Below are positions 1-8,837 of a DNA stretch of 64,000 bases, piece after piece. The stretch's first letter is position 1. The number at the start of each line of letters is the position of its first letter. Under the pieces are notes generated by a model. The model did no database searches and was not told the origin of the DNA. It saw only the letters and a program-made list of their open reading frames with translations. Origin of the DNA: Empedobacter stercoris (lineage in GTDB: Bacteria > Bacteroidota > Bacteroidia > Flavobacteriales > Weeksellaceae); assembly GCF_020281205.1 (NCBI RefSeq), contig NZ_JACXZC010000003.1, positions 113,730 to 177,729 of the forward strand. Reading direction: 5' to 3'. The translations under genes were made by a program, and so were the position numbers.

Positions 1-286
1 TTGGCTTTTTTATGCTCATAATCCCACTCATCAGAACCGTCGCTAAATTGTGTTACATAGTTTGCAAATCTTGTAAAATTGTTTTGTTCCGTTACAAATT
101 TAAATTAATGCCTAATCATCTAAATTGTTGTTTAATAACAATACTACAGTAATAAATGTCCATTGTTTATTATTTAATTTTCATTTAACAAACAGATAAT
201 ATTTAGTTAAGCTAGTAAGAAAATAGAAGAGTTACTTTTGTATCAACATAATCCTCATGTGTTAATTTATATCATTTCTCAAAATC
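1..286. other. Left-edge intergenic region, possible start of a leftward gene
   Basis: No complete gene is visible. On the minus strand a -7-like box TAAATTTG lies at 95-102, and ATG codons at 29-31 and 17-19 open a frame (MSIKKP...) that runs off the left edge, so a leftward gene may begin here. A second minus-strand frame covering 1 to about 104 is also open, and the two cannot be separated with so little sequence. The rest is AT-rich non-coding DNA. Confidence 0.3.
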
Positions 287-311
287 ACTTCTCGTATCGG
301 GAAGTTTTTTT
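233..311 (+). ncRNA. Candidate short transcript (promoter box plus terminator, no ORF)
   Basis: A -7-type box TACTTTTG at 233-240 is followed about 45 bases later by a strong intrinsic terminator at 287-311, with no open reading frame between. A transcript of roughly 65 nt is therefore possible. No -33 TTTG sits at the ideal distance and no known RNA family is recognised, so this is a weak call. Confidence 0.22.
287..311 (+). terminator. Intrinsic terminator
   Basis: An 8-bp stem (287-294 with 298-305, one T-G pair) with loop TAT is followed by seven T. It reads on the plus strand, where no gene precedes it in the window. Confidence 0.6.
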
Positions 312-338
312 GTTTTTAGTAGAAAAATAGAGAGCAAA

Positions 339-368
339 AAAAAGTCGAAATGTTAATTTCGACTTTTA
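339..368 (-). terminator. Terminator of the leftward thioesterase operon
   Basis: A perfect stem of 11 bp (341-351 with 356-366), loop GTTA, begins just past the stop of the thioesterase gene. It is A/T flanked on both sides, so it could work in either direction. Confidence 0.75.
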
Positions 369-371
369 TAT

Positions 372-764
372 TTATCCTTTGTTTAAACGATCAATGACGT
401 ACTCGACTTGAGTTTTTCCATGAGGTTTTGGAGAACCGTTTTCGTCCAAATTAACCATTGTTATTCGGTCAACTGTAATAATGGTTTCGTGGGTCATTTT
501 ATTTCGAACCTCACATTGTAAAACCAAAGAAGTTCTTCCAAATTTTACGACTTCTATTCCAATCTCAACAATATCTCCTTCTTTGGCAGATGACATGAAA
601 TTAATTTCGGACATGTGTTTTGTGACGACATGCGAATTTTCGAGTTGAACAATACTGTATAATGCAGCTTCTTCATCGATCCAAGCCAAAAGTTTTCCTC
701 CAAAAAGTGTTTTGTTTGGATTGAGATCTTCTGGTTTTACCCATTTACGAGTGTGAAATTTCAT
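372..764 (-). CDS. Acyl-CoA thioesterase, hotdog fold
   Basis: A 130-residue single hotdog domain of the YciA/BFIT-like acyl-CoA thioesterase group, expected to hydrolyse acyl-CoA esters in the cytoplasm. The signature region around residues 20-36 (TLFGGKLLAWIDEEAA) is the conserved helix with the catalytic acidic residue. It is the last gene of a four-gene leftward operon: its start overlaps the 3' end of the dehydrogenase gene by 20 bases, and a strong hairpin follows. Two other hotdog thioesterases occur in the window (near 11.5 and 35.2 kb), both longer, with different sequence. The substrate cannot be told from sequence. Confidence 0.85.
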   Translation of the reverse strand: MKFHTRKWVKPEDLNPNKTLFGGKLLAWIDEEAALYSIVQLENSHVVTKHMSEINFMSSAKEGDIVEIGIEVVKFGRTSLVLQCEVRNKMTHETIITVDRITMVNLDENGSPKPHGKTQVEYVIDRLNKG

Positions 765-1749
765 AGTTTTTTGTTTTAACTTCTTGTTTATTTTGAGTTG
801 CTAAATGATTTGCATCTGAAATGAATTGAACTAAATTAACGGCATATTTTCCATCTAATAAAGAGCTGTTGTCGTGGATTAAGGCTTCCGAAATTTCTGC
901 AATTGCATTGGGATGAAAGTTCTTTTGATCGGTTGAAATTGTATTGGAACAGCATACATTTTTGAGATCGGAATAAATCATTTGATTAAGGTATTGATCT
1001 CCAATTTTAATTGTTCCTTTTTCTGCAATGATTGTAATATTACTTTCGAAATTTTTATTAAAAACAGAAGTTGTATAAATCATGTGTCCAATTGTATCAT
1101 CAGCTATAAAATCAACACAGCCAGAATCATCAAACTCCGTAATTTCTTGATGCGTAAAATTGAAACTTTTTGCATTGGTACATACCACTTCGTTGAACCA
1201 AAAATTCATGATATCTACAAAATGAGAAAATTGGGTAAATAATACTCCACCGTCCATTTCTTGATTTCCGTGCCATTCACGCAATTTGTAATAATTCTTG
1301 TTACGGTTCCAATAGCAATTAATATTCACCATGAAAACTTTCCCTAAAGAATTGTTGTCAAGTAAATTTTTTATGTATTGTACAACTGGAGAAAAACGAA
1401 GTTGCATTGAGGTAAAAACACGAAGTTTTTTTTCCTCAGCAACTTTCAAGATTTCATTTGTATCTTCTACTGTTAAAGCGATAGGCTTTTCAATCAAGAC
1501 ATTTTTTCCTGCTTTTAGGCAACGAATAGCGTGTTCGCGATGCATACCATTTGGTGTTGCAATGACCACTACATCTGTTTCTTGATCTTCGTTCAGAAAA
1601 CTTTCAAGGGTAGAATAACCTTTGATTGGTAAATCTTCGGGTAAATTAAAATCGATAACCGAGATTAATTGTGCATTTTCAGCTTCTTCTATCGCTTGTT
1701 GATGTACACGTCCAATATGACCGTAGCCTAAAATGGAAAAATTTTTCAT
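745..1749 (-). CDS. Gfo/Idh/MocA family NAD(P)-dependent oxidoreductase
   Basis: A 334-residue protein with an N-terminal Rossmann fold (LGYGHIG, residues 7-13) and the family EKP motif at 87-89, whose lysine is catalytic in this superfamily. A later MDGGVLFTQFSHFVD segment matches the second-domain region that carries the catalytic His in WlbA-type sugar dehydrogenases. The resemblance to nucleotide-sugar 3-dehydrogenases suggests a sugar or cyclitol substrate, but that is inference; no sugar-pathway genes are adjacent. It starts 5 bases after the upstream gene and overlaps the next one, so it is translated within an operon. Confidence 0.85.
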   Translation of the reverse strand: MKNFSILGYGHIGRVHQQAIEEAENAQLISVIDFNLPEDLPIKGYSTLESFLNEDQETDVVVIATPNGMHREHAIRCLKAGKNVLIEKPIALTVEDTNEILKVAEEKKLRVFTSMQLRFSPVVQYIKNLLDNNSLGKVFMVNINCYWNRNKNYYKLREWHGNQEMDGGVLFTQFSHFVDIMNFWFNEVVCTNAKSFNFTHQEITEFDDSGCVDFIADDTIGHMIYTTSVFNKNFESNITIIAEKGTIKIGDQYLNQMIYSDLKNVCCSNTISTDQKNFHPNAIAEISEALIHDNSSLLDGKYAVNLVQFISDANHLATQNKQEVKTKNYEISHS

Positions 1750-1754
1750 TGAAA

Positions 1755-3416
1755 TTATTTAATAATTTTTTCTAATATCTTTTGCGTGATTAGATAAGTT
1801 GGTTTTACACCTGTTAATCCTAAGCCACCTGAAGCCAATGTACTTCCTGTTTCTAACGGATTATCCGAAGCGTAATAAGCATACATCACTTTAACATCTT
1901 TATCGATATGATGTCTAATTTTAGATGCTACCTGAATTGCTTTTTGGTAATGTGCTCCCTCCATTTCTAATCCAATTGCTTGGAAAGACGAATTTTTAAA
2001 ATATTCTAAAACGTCTTTGTTCTGCAATGATGTTCCTAAAACCGAAATCATAGGTCCTTCGTACACACCTAAACCTTGGCCTTCGAAATCTGCAGCTGAT
2101 AATTCGTTATCAAAAACATAGTTATCTGTTGTACCTTCGAAAACGTGGGCTGTCGCAATCATGATATCACCTTTTATTCCTTCAAGAATTCCAGCTTTAC
2201 CCATAATCGCAACAGATTTCACATTCATTTTGAACTTTGCTTCATCAACTTTATACGGTTTTAATAACTCGTCCATCGCTTCGAATGCTTGTTCTCCAAA
2301 TGCATAATCCATTACAATAATCACTTCATTATTCTTATCTTTTGCATAAGAAAATGCTGAGTTTGCTATGTTTACTTTCGATAAATCAATAATTTGAACA
2401 TCGATATTTGTTCCTGATTGATCTTTGATGTAAACTAAGCCATTTTGTTGTGTGTATTCATTTAACGAATCGCGAAGCATTTTGTTATTTGCAGCACTTA
2501 AATCTTCGTAAATTTCTACACCATCGTTTTTGTATTTTCTTTTCAATCCATCATATGCGTACAACATATTCGATACACTGTGCATATTTGCAGAGATGAT
2601 ATGAATGTTTTTATCTTGAAGATTATTTTCGAATAATACACGTTTGATGGCATTTGCCCATTTTTCTCCAATCATATGGTGACCAATCGATTCACGCAAA
2701 GTTGAAGTGAATGTAATTTCGCGTTTTTTTGTACCGATACGATCTTGTTGACTTGTGTAACCCATCCAATAAACAATACGGAAAAAACGATCTTTATCAT
2801 TAGAAGTTCCAAAATATTCGTGAATATCTTGCGTTTCTTCAAATGTTCTTCCTAAAATCGTCGATAAATGCATCAAGGCAACTTCACGCTCTTTACGAGA
2901 AATTTCAGCCTCATTAAAAACGACATTTTCGATGAATTCCCATGCTCTACTTTTAGAAAGAGTTTCGTTACTAAACGCTCTGTTTCTAATTTTATCTGCT
3001 TCGTTGTATAAAAACGTTAAGTGCGTTAATACATCATAAATATCAGAACGACCACGTGAAATTTCGATATTCATTTGATCATCATCAATTCTGTAGCAAA
3101 AACGACGGCGTTTGGCAGGAATAATAGGTGTAAAAATTGAACGATCGTAACCTTCATCCGATGTAAAAGACACATAAGGTGTTTCTACAATTCCTTCTGG
3201 TAAACGATCTAAAACGTACATCAATCCGCTTAGTTCTACTTTGTTTGGGTCTGTCATCGATCCGTAGATTTCAGGATTAATTTCGAATAATAAGTTTCTT
3301 AGTATTTTTCCAGGTGCACCACTTGGACGGTACACTCCTCTATGAAATAAATGACGCATAGAGATGTATAATCTTTCAATAGCGTCAGTAGATCTTCTTG
3401 CTCTTGTTATAGACAT
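1755..3416 (-). CDS. Conserved Bacteroidota protein (DUF6909-like) with phosphorylase-like C-terminus
   Basis: A 553-residue cytoplasmic protein without signal peptide. I recognise it as a conserved Flavobacteriia family, which I recall as DUF6909; no function is established to my knowledge. The N-terminal 200 residues are Arg-rich and helical. The C-terminal part (about 350-553) looks like a nucleoside phosphorylase/MTA-SAH nucleosidase fold: a Gly-rich strand-loop, the tripeptide EME at about 484-486 inside GLEMEGA, and ASDNP at about 516-520, in the order of the purine-binding Met-Glu and Asp motifs of that family. A nucleotide- or nucleoside-binding role is inference. It sits between DUF3109 and the dehydrogenase with gaps of 7 and 5 bases. 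Confidence 0.7.
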   Translation of the reverse strand: MSITRARRSTDAIERLYISMRHLFHRGVYRPSGAPGKILRNLLFEINPEIYGSMTDPNKVELSGLMYVLDRLPEGIVETPYVSFTSDEGYDRSIFTPIIPAKRRRFCYRIDDDQMNIEISRGRSDIYDVLTHLTFLYNEADKIRNRAFSNETLSKSRAWEFIENVVFNEAEISRKEREVALMHLSTILGRTFEETQDIHEYFGTSNDKDRFFRIVYWMGYTSQQDRIGTKKREITFTSTLRESIGHHMIGEKWANAIKRVLFENNLQDKNIHIISANMHSVSNMLYAYDGLKRKYKNDGVEIYEDLSAANNKMLRDSLNEYTQQNGLVYIKDQSGTNIDVQIIDLSKVNIANSAFSYAKDKNNEVIIVMDYAFGEQAFEAMDELLKPYKVDEAKFKMNVKSVAIMGKAGILEGIKGDIMIATAHVFEGTTDNYVFDNELSAADFEGQGLGVYEGPMISVLGTSLQNKDVLEYFKNSSFQAIGLEMEGAHYQKAIQVASKIRHHIDKDVKVMYAYYASDNPLETGSTLASGGLGLTGVKPTYLITQKILEKIIK

Positions 3417-3423
3417 AAATTTT

Positions 3424-4002
3424 TTACTTTTTTTGGTTGTTTAATTCTTCTTGAATGGCCATTAATTCATCATACCATTCTTGCCCAAACTTTCGGACCA
3501 ATGAATCTTTAGCAAACGTTGCGACATTTACTTTCAATTCTTTTCCTAAGGTACAAGCATCTGCACAAATATCCCACACATGATAGTTGACAGAAGTGAA
3601 ATTTGAATATTCCTTAATACGAACTGGATATAAATGACACGAAATGGGCTTTTTGTAATCCACTTTTCCGTCTTCGTAGGCTTTTTCTATTCCACATTTC
3701 GAAAAACCATTTTCTTCGAATACCAAATAGGCACATTCGCGATTATTAACCAAAGGCGTTACCCAATCGCCATCGGTATCCATTGTGTACTTACCTTCTT
3801 GCTCAATCACCGCAATTCCTTCGGGACGCAAATAAGGTTTTACATCTTCATAAATATCGTCTAATATTGTTAATTCGTCTTCATCTAAAGGTGCACCAGC
3901 GTCACCTTCTACACAACAAATCCCTTTACATTTGTTTAGATTACAAACAAAATCTTCATTTAGTAGTTCTTCAGATACAAGGGTCTTTCCTATTTGGAAC
4001 AT
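3424..4002 (-). CDS. DUF3109 family cysteine-rich protein
   Basis: A 192-residue protein with a Cys cluster near the N-terminus (C20, C25, C29, C30) and further Cys in RECAYLVF, SKCGIEK, SCHLYP and ICADAC. This pattern is that of the DUF3109/YkgJ-like families, thought to bind metal or an Fe-S cluster. No enzyme activity is known. It is the first gene of the leftward operon and is divergent from dxs, with a palindrome immediately upstream of its start. Confidence 0.85.
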   Translation of the reverse strand: MFQIGKTLVSEELLNEDFVCNLNKCKGICCVEGDAGAPLDEDELTILDDIYEDVKPYLRPEGIAVIEQEGKYTMDTDGDWVTPLVNNRECAYLVFEENGFSKCGIEKAYEDGKVDYKKPISCHLYPVRIKEYSNFTSVNYHVWDICADACTLGKELKVNVATFAKDSLVRKFGQEWYDELMAIQEELNNQKK

Positions 4003-4026
4003 ATGTTACATTAAATTTTGTAACAT
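4003..4026. promoter_or_regulatory. Inverted repeat between divergent genes, possible operator
   Basis: ATGTTAC at 4003-4009 and GTAACAT at 4020-4026 form a perfect 7-bp inverted repeat with a 10-base spacer. It lies directly before the start codon of the DUF3109 gene and about 50 bases before dxs. It could be a dimeric regulator site; no regulator is identified. Confidence 0.35.
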
Positions 4027-4057
4027 GCAAAGATACGGATTATTCCTCAGAAAAATG

Positions 4058-4065
4058 TAATTTTG
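4058..4065 (+). promoter_or_regulatory. Promoter -7 box for dxs
   Basis: TAATTTTG fits the Bacteroidota -7 consensus TAnnTTTG and ends 10 bases before the dxs ATG. No clear -33 TTTG is found. Confidence 0.45.
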
Positions 4066-4075
4066 TAAAAGAATA

Positions 4076-5812
4076 ATGGATAATTTACTTTCAAAAATCA
4101 ATCATCCTAAGGAACTTAGGGCTATTGAAACGTCTCAATTAAATCAGTTAGCTTATGAGATGCGAGAATTTATTTTGGATACTTTAAGCGTAAAACCGGG
4201 TCATTTAGGCGCGAGTTTAGGTGTGATCGAATTGACAATAGCTTTGCATTATCATTACAATACACCAAATGATTTGTTGATTTGGGATGTTGGACATCAA
4301 TGTTATCCACATAAAATTTTGACTAGTCGAAAAGAAATTTTCGATTCGCTTCGTCAAAAAGATGGCATTTCTGGTTTTCCAGCTCGCTTAGAAAGTGAAT
4401 TTGATACGTTTGGAACAGGACATTCTTCTACTTCAATTTCTGCAATTGTTGGTATGGCAACCGCAGATAAAATCAATCAAGTCAATAGAAAACATATCGC
4501 CATTATTGGTGATGCTTCGATAACATCTGGAATGAGTTTGGAAGCGTTGAATCATCTTGGTTCAACCAATTTAGATGTTTTAGTGATTTTGAATGACAAT
4601 GATATTGGAATTGATCCTTCGGTTGGTGGTTTGAAAAAACATTTTAAATCATTAGAAAATCAATCAGAAAATATTTTTACCAATTTTGGTTTAAATTTTA
4701 TTGGAACAATCGATGGGCACAACTTTGAGGAATTATTTGATGCTTTTGAAAAAGCAGATTCAATCAAAGGTCCAAAAGTTTTACATATCAAAACAACCAA
4801 AGGAAAAGGGTACGAACAAGCCGAAATTGATCAAGTAAAATGGCATGCACCAGGTTTATTTAATAAGGAAACAGGTGAAATAAAATCAAAGAAAAGGGAA
4901 AAATCGTATCAAGATGTTTTTGGTGAAACGATGTATCAATTACTTGCAAATAATCCTCAAATTGTAGCGATAACACCTGCAATGTTAACAGGAAGTAATT
5001 TGGTAAAATGTCATCAAGATTTCCCTAATCGTGTTTTTGATGTTGGAATTGCGGAGCAACACGCAGTGACATTTGCAGCTGGTTTGGCAACGCAAAATAC
5101 CATTCCGTATTGCGTGATTTATTCCACATTTTTACAGCGTGCATACGACCAAGTGATACATGATGTTGCTTTGCAGAATTTACCTGTTGTTTTTTGTATC
5201 GATCGTGCAGGATTCGTTGGTACAGACGGTGCGACGCATCATGGTTATTTTGATATTGCGTATTTACGCGAAATTCCGAACATGATTGTTTCTTCTCCTC
5301 GAAACGAAAAAAATTTCAAAAATCTCTTGTATACAGCACAATTCACGAAACATCCTTTTGCAATTCGCTATCCAAAAAATAATATCCAAACCTATAATTC
5401 TAAAGTCGAAAAAATAGAAATCGGTCAATCTGAAATCATTTTTGAAGGGAATCAAATAGCAATTCTTTCAACTGGTTTAATTAGTTCTCGAATAGAAGAA
5501 ATTATCATTCAACATCATCTTCAAGACAAAGTAGCTTTGATTGATTTCCCGTTTATTAAACCTTTAGACGAATCTCGCTTAAAAGCTATTTCATTGAAAT
5601 ATTCGACTATTTTAACCTTTGAAGATGGAATCAAAAAAGGTGGTTTTGGGAGTGGAGTTTTAGAGTTTCTGAATTCAATTCATTACAAAGGAAATATCAC
5701 CATTAATGGCTATCCAGACGAATTTATCGAACATGCCTCAATTGTTGAATTAGAACAAATGGTTGGATTAGATGATTCATTTATTTTCGAAATGATTTTA
5801 TCTTATTTATAA
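4076..5812 (+). CDS. dxs: 1-deoxy-D-xylulose-5-phosphate synthase
   Basis: The thiamine-diphosphate enzyme that condenses pyruvate and glyceraldehyde 3-phosphate in the first step of the MEP isoprenoid pathway. At 578 residues it is a little shorter than the E. coli enzyme. Visible marks are the N-terminal DVGHQCYPHKILTSR, GHSSTSIS, the ThDP/Mg segment GDASITSGM...NDNDIGIDPS (the GDA variant is common in this phylum), then the transketolase pyrimidine domain with DVGIAEQHAV and the RAGFVG loop, and a C-terminal transketolase domain. It is monocistronic or followed by the small lipoprotein gene 51 bases downstream. Confidence 0.97.
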   Translation: MDNLLSKINHPKELRAIETSQLNQLAYEMREFILDTLSVKPGHLGASLGVIELTIALHYHYNTPNDLLIWDVGHQCYPHKILTSRKEIFDSLRQKDGISGFPARLESEFDTFGTGHSSTSISAIVGMATADKINQVNRKHIAIIGDASITSGMSLEALNHLGSTNLDVLVILNDNDIGIDPSVGGLKKHFKSLENQSENIFTNFGLNFIGTIDGHNFEELFDAFEKADSIKGPKVLHIKTTKGKGYEQAEIDQVKWHAPGLFNKETGEIKSKKREKSYQDVFGETMYQLLANNPQIVAITPAMLTGSNLVKCHQDFPNRVFDVGIAEQHAVTFAAGLATQNTIPYCVIYSTFLQRAYDQVIHDVALQNLPVVFCIDRAGFVGTDGATHHGYFDIAYLREIPNMIVSSPRNEKNFKNLLYTAQFTKHPFAIRYPKNNIQTYNSKVEKIEIGQSEIIFEGNQIAILSTGLISSRIEEIIIQHHLQDKVALIDFPFIKPLDESRLKAISLKYSTILTFEDGIKKGGFGSGVLEFLNSIHYKGNITINGYPDEFIEHASIVELEQMVGLDDSFIFEMILSYL

Positions 5813-5863
5813 TTTTCGGTACGAGAGTTGTAGTTGCAAACGCATCTCAATAAATAGGACATA

Positions 5864-6358
5864 ATGAAAAAAATAATTAGTTTATCTTTTATAGCAGTTT
5901 TGCTAACGTTGCAATCTTGTGGAACAACAAGTAATATGCAAGAATTCTACAAAAAATATGACAATCAGTCTACCGTAATTCCTTTACCATCTTTTGCGCT
6001 AAAATTAGCTGGAAAAGCAGGCGGAACAGATTTATTTAATTATTTGAAATCAGCTAAAGTTTTTGTAGTTAGCGATGCAGGACAAGGAAAGCAAAAACGA
6101 ATCATGAATGATTTGCAATCGTCAATGCGTGGTGAAAAATACGAAAACTTAGTAAAGTTTAAAGCAAAAGATAGTCGTTTGAATATTTCGTTACAAGAAG
6201 ATGGTGATCGTGTAAAGAAAATGATTTTTGGGATTAATGGCTTGCGTAATGTATTGGTAATTGATTCGAAATTAGATATTCCACGAACAGATTTAGATAA
6301 AATTTTAGACAAGGTTTCGGCTGAAGATATTGCAGATTTAGCAGATATTTTGAAATAA
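5864..6358 (+). CDS. DUF4252 family lipoprotein
   Basis: A 164-residue protein with a lipoprotein signal (MKKIISLSFIAVLLTLQSC, Cys19 as lipidation site). The mature part has two similar alpha/beta halves, with a VFVVSDAGQG-like strand in the middle and a C-terminal LRNVLVIDSKL, consistent with the DUF4252 family of Bacteroidota. No function is known. A terminator follows directly. Confidence 0.75.
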   Translation: MKKIISLSFIAVLLTLQSCGTTSNMQEFYKKYDNQSTVIPLPSFALKLAGKAGGTDLFNYLKSAKVFVVSDAGQGKQKRIMNDLQSSMRGEKYENLVKFKAKDSRLNISLQEDGDRVKKMIFGINGLRNVLVIDSKLDIPRTDLDKILDKVSAEDIADLADILK

Positions 6359-6361
6359 TAT

Positions 6362-6391
6362 AAAAAGTCAGCTAATAAGTTGACTTTTTCT
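6362..6391 (+). terminator. Intrinsic terminator after the DUF4252 gene
   Basis: A 12-bp stem (6362-6373 with 6378-6389, one G-T pair) with loop AATA and a T-rich 3' arm. Confidence 0.85.
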
Positions 6392-6406
6392 TTTAAAATT
6401 ACTTCT

Positions 6407-6414
6407 TAACTTTG
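6407..6414 (+). promoter_or_regulatory. Promoter -7 box for rsmI
   Basis: TAACTTTG matches TAnnTTTG and ends 4 bases before the rsmI ATG, so the transcript would begin at or very near the start codon. Confidence 0.5.
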
Positions 6415-6418
6415 TCGC

Positions 6419-7093
6419 ATGAGTGGAAAATTATATTTGGTTCCGACGCCAATCGGAAATTTAGGAGATATGACATTTAGAGCGGTTGATGTGCTAAAAG
6501 AATCGGATGTGATTCTTGCTGAAGACACGCGAAATAGTGGTATTTTACTAAAACATTTCGAAATTTCTACTCCAATGCGTAGTTATCATATGCACAACGA
6601 ACATCAAGCAACAGAAGATATTATTCGTCAGTTAAAAGATGGTCAAATTATCTCTATTATTACAGATGCTGGAACTCCAGGTATTTCTGATCCAGGTTAT
6701 TTGTTAGCGAAAGAGTGTGTTGCAAATGATATTGTTATCGAATGTTTACCAGGCGCAACAGCTTTTGTTCCTGCTTTGGTTGTTTCGGGATTACCAAATA
6801 ACGAATTTACTTTTGTTGGATTTTTACCTGTAAAAAAAGGACGAAAATCTAAATTAGACTCATTAGTAGATGAAAAGAAAACAATGATTTTCTACGAATC
6901 TCCCCATAAAATAGGACGAACTTTAAAAGATTTAGCTGAAAATTTTGGCGCTGAACGTAAAGCGAGTTTATCACGAGAAATTTCTAAAAAGTTTGAAGAA
7001 ACATTACGTGGAACTTTAACAGAATTGGCTGAAATTGCCGAAAAAAGAAATTTAAAAGGTGAAATGGTTTTGATTGTTGAAGGAAATCACTAA
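6419..7093 (+). CDS. rsmI: 16S rRNA (cytidine1402-2'-O)-methyltransferase
   Basis: A SAM-dependent enzyme of the tetrapyrrole-methylase fold that 2'-O-methylates C1402 in the decoding centre of 16S rRNA. N-terminal LYLVPTPIGNLGDMTFRA, then LAEDTRNS, ITDAGTPGISDPG, CLPGATAFVPAL and FYESPHKI are all standard RsmI motifs. At 224 residues it lacks the C-terminal extension of the 286-residue E. coli protein, as is usual in Bacteroidota. Its stop overlaps that of the convergent recJ by two bases. Confidence 0.96.
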   Translation: MSGKLYLVPTPIGNLGDMTFRAVDVLKESDVILAEDTRNSGILLKHFEISTPMRSYHMHNEHQATEDIIRQLKDGQIISIITDAGTPGISDPGYLLAKECVANDIVIECLPGATAFVPALVVSGLPNNEFTFVGFLPVKKGRKSKLDSLVDEKKTMIFYESPHKIGRTLKDLAENFGAERKASLSREISKKFEETLRGTLTELAEIAEKRNLKGEMVLIVEGNH

Positions 7094-8790
7094 TCGTTGA
7101 AACGAATGTCTTTGATGTTTAATTGCCAAGTTCCTTTTCCTTGCCAATAATTCATCCCGATAGTATAAACCATATCAAACGATTGACCTTTCTCTAATTT
7201 TGGACCAAATTTACCTAATTTGAAACCTATTGCAGGAAATGTAATACGCGTATCTCGTTGATGTACATACAAACGTGCATGTTCTTTACCAACTAATCTA
7301 AAATCTGTTGCCAATAGATCTTTTGACAGAAAAACAGGATTCATATTTTCTGGACCAAAAGGAGCCATACGCATCACAGATTCTAAAAAAGTACGTGTCA
7401 TGTCGTTGAACGATATCTCTTTATCAATCAAAATAGAAGGTGTAAAGTGTTTGCCGTTCGACATTTCTTTTACCGTTTCATCAAATTTTATTTTAAACTT
7501 CTCGAAGTTTTCTTCTTTCATTGCTAAACCAGCCGCCGCCATATGTCCACCAAATTGAGTTAGCAAATCTTTGTTGGTTGCAATAGCAGAATGAATATCA
7601 AATTCTTGAATAGAACGTGCCGAACCTACTATTTCTCCTTCATTGTTTTTCGTAAATACAATCGTCGGTTTGTAGTACAAGTCAACTAAACGCGAAGCAA
7701 CAATTCCTATGACTCCCTTATTCCAAGAAGAATCGTAAACAATTGTCGAATATTTTTCATCTGTATTGATTTGATTTAGTTGTAATAGCGCATCATGTGT
7801 CATGTCAAGGTCCAACGTTTTGCGTTCGTTATTCAAAGAATTTATGTCATTCAGGTATTTACGACAATCTTCTTCGTCTGTACTCAACATAAAACGAACA
7901 GCTTCAGAACCGTGTTTTATTCGTCCAGCGGCATTAATTTTTGGCGCAATTGAAAAAACAACATTCGAAATGTTGACATTATTTTTAATATTGGTCGGAA
8001 TTAATTGTTGAAATGCTAAACGAGGTTCAGAGTTTAATCGTTGTAAACCTGCATAAGCTAAGATGCGATTTTCACCCGTAATGGGTACAATATCAGCCGC
8101 AATACTTACAGCAACTAAATCTAAAAGTGGTAAAAGATTCTCTTTCGGAAGGTTAAACTTTTCGGTATATGCTTGTGCTAATTTAAATCCAACTCCACAG
8201 CCGCTCAACTCTTTGTACGGGTAACGGCAACCTTTTTGTTTTGGATCCAAAACAGCATAGGCTTTTGGCACAGAACGATCTGGTAAATGGTGATCGCAAA
8301 TAATATAATCTATTTTTTTTGATTGTGCATAGTTGATTTCTTCATGAGCTTTTATGCCACAATCTAACACAATAACCAGTGAAATGTTATGATCTACAGC
8401 AAATTGTATGCTTTGTTGAGAGATGCCATAACCTTCGTTGTTTCGATCTGGAATATAAAAAAAGACTTTCGAGTAGATAGAAGTCAGAAATTCGTAAAAT
8501 AATGTTACAGCTGTCGTTCCATCTACATCGTAGTCTCCAAATATTAAGATATTTTCTTCGTCATCTATAGCGTTTTTGATACGCGAAACTGCATCAGACA
8601 TTCCTTTCATCAAAAAAGGATCATGCAATTCCTTTAAAGAGGGGTTGAAATACGATTTAGCTTGGCTAAAATTCGTTATTCCACGTTGAGCTAATAAAAT
8701 AGCAAGAACCTCTGAAATGTTAAGTGATTCTCTTAAATCCTTAATTACCTCAGTTGTGGCTTGTTCTTTTATTTCCCATGTTTTTTCCAT
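7090..8790 (-). CDS. recJ: Single-stranded-DNA-specific exonuclease RecJ
   Basis: A 5'-3' ssDNA exonuclease of recombination and repair, about 566 residues. DHH motifs are present in order: FGDYDVDGTTA, LDCGIKAHEEI, CDHHLPD, AADIVPI; DHHA1 features follow (IGIVASRL, GSARSIQ, FGGHMAAAGL) and a C-terminal OB region ends the protein. I chose MEKTWEIK as start; the frame stays open to 8835 but the extra 15 residues do not look family-like. It lies three bases or so after hemD on the same strand and converges on rsmI. Confidence 0.95.
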   Translation of the reverse strand: MEKTWEIKEQATTEVIKDLRESLNISEVLAILLAQRGITNFSQAKSYFNPSLKELHDPFLMKGMSDAVSRIKNAIDDEENILIFGDYDVDGTTAVTLFYEFLTSIYSKVFFYIPDRNNEGYGISQQSIQFAVDHNISLVIVLDCGIKAHEEINYAQSKKIDYIICDHHLPDRSVPKAYAVLDPKQKGCRYPYKELSGCGVGFKLAQAYTEKFNLPKENLLPLLDLVAVSIAADIVPITGENRILAYAGLQRLNSEPRLAFQQLIPTNIKNNVNISNVVFSIAPKINAAGRIKHGSEAVRFMLSTDEEDCRKYLNDINSLNNERKTLDLDMTHDALLQLNQINTDEKYSTIVYDSSWNKGVIGIVASRLVDLYYKPTIVFTKNNEGEIVGSARSIQEFDIHSAIATNKDLLTQFGGHMAAAGLAMKEENFEKFKIKFDETVKEMSNGKHFTPSILIDKEISFNDMTRTFLESVMRMAPFGPENMNPVFLSKDLLATDFRLVGKEHARLYVHQRDTRITFPAIGFKLGKFGPKLEKGQSFDMVYTIGMNYWQGKGTWQLNIKDIRFND

Positions 8791-8837
8791 CTCTTTAATG
8801 TACGTATTTTTTATTAGAGAGAAGGGTAAAAGCAATC

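Noticed and set aside
982..1585. Plus-strand frames of 84-86 codons within the dehydrogenase gene
   Set aside because: They are antisense shadows of a well-supported gene.
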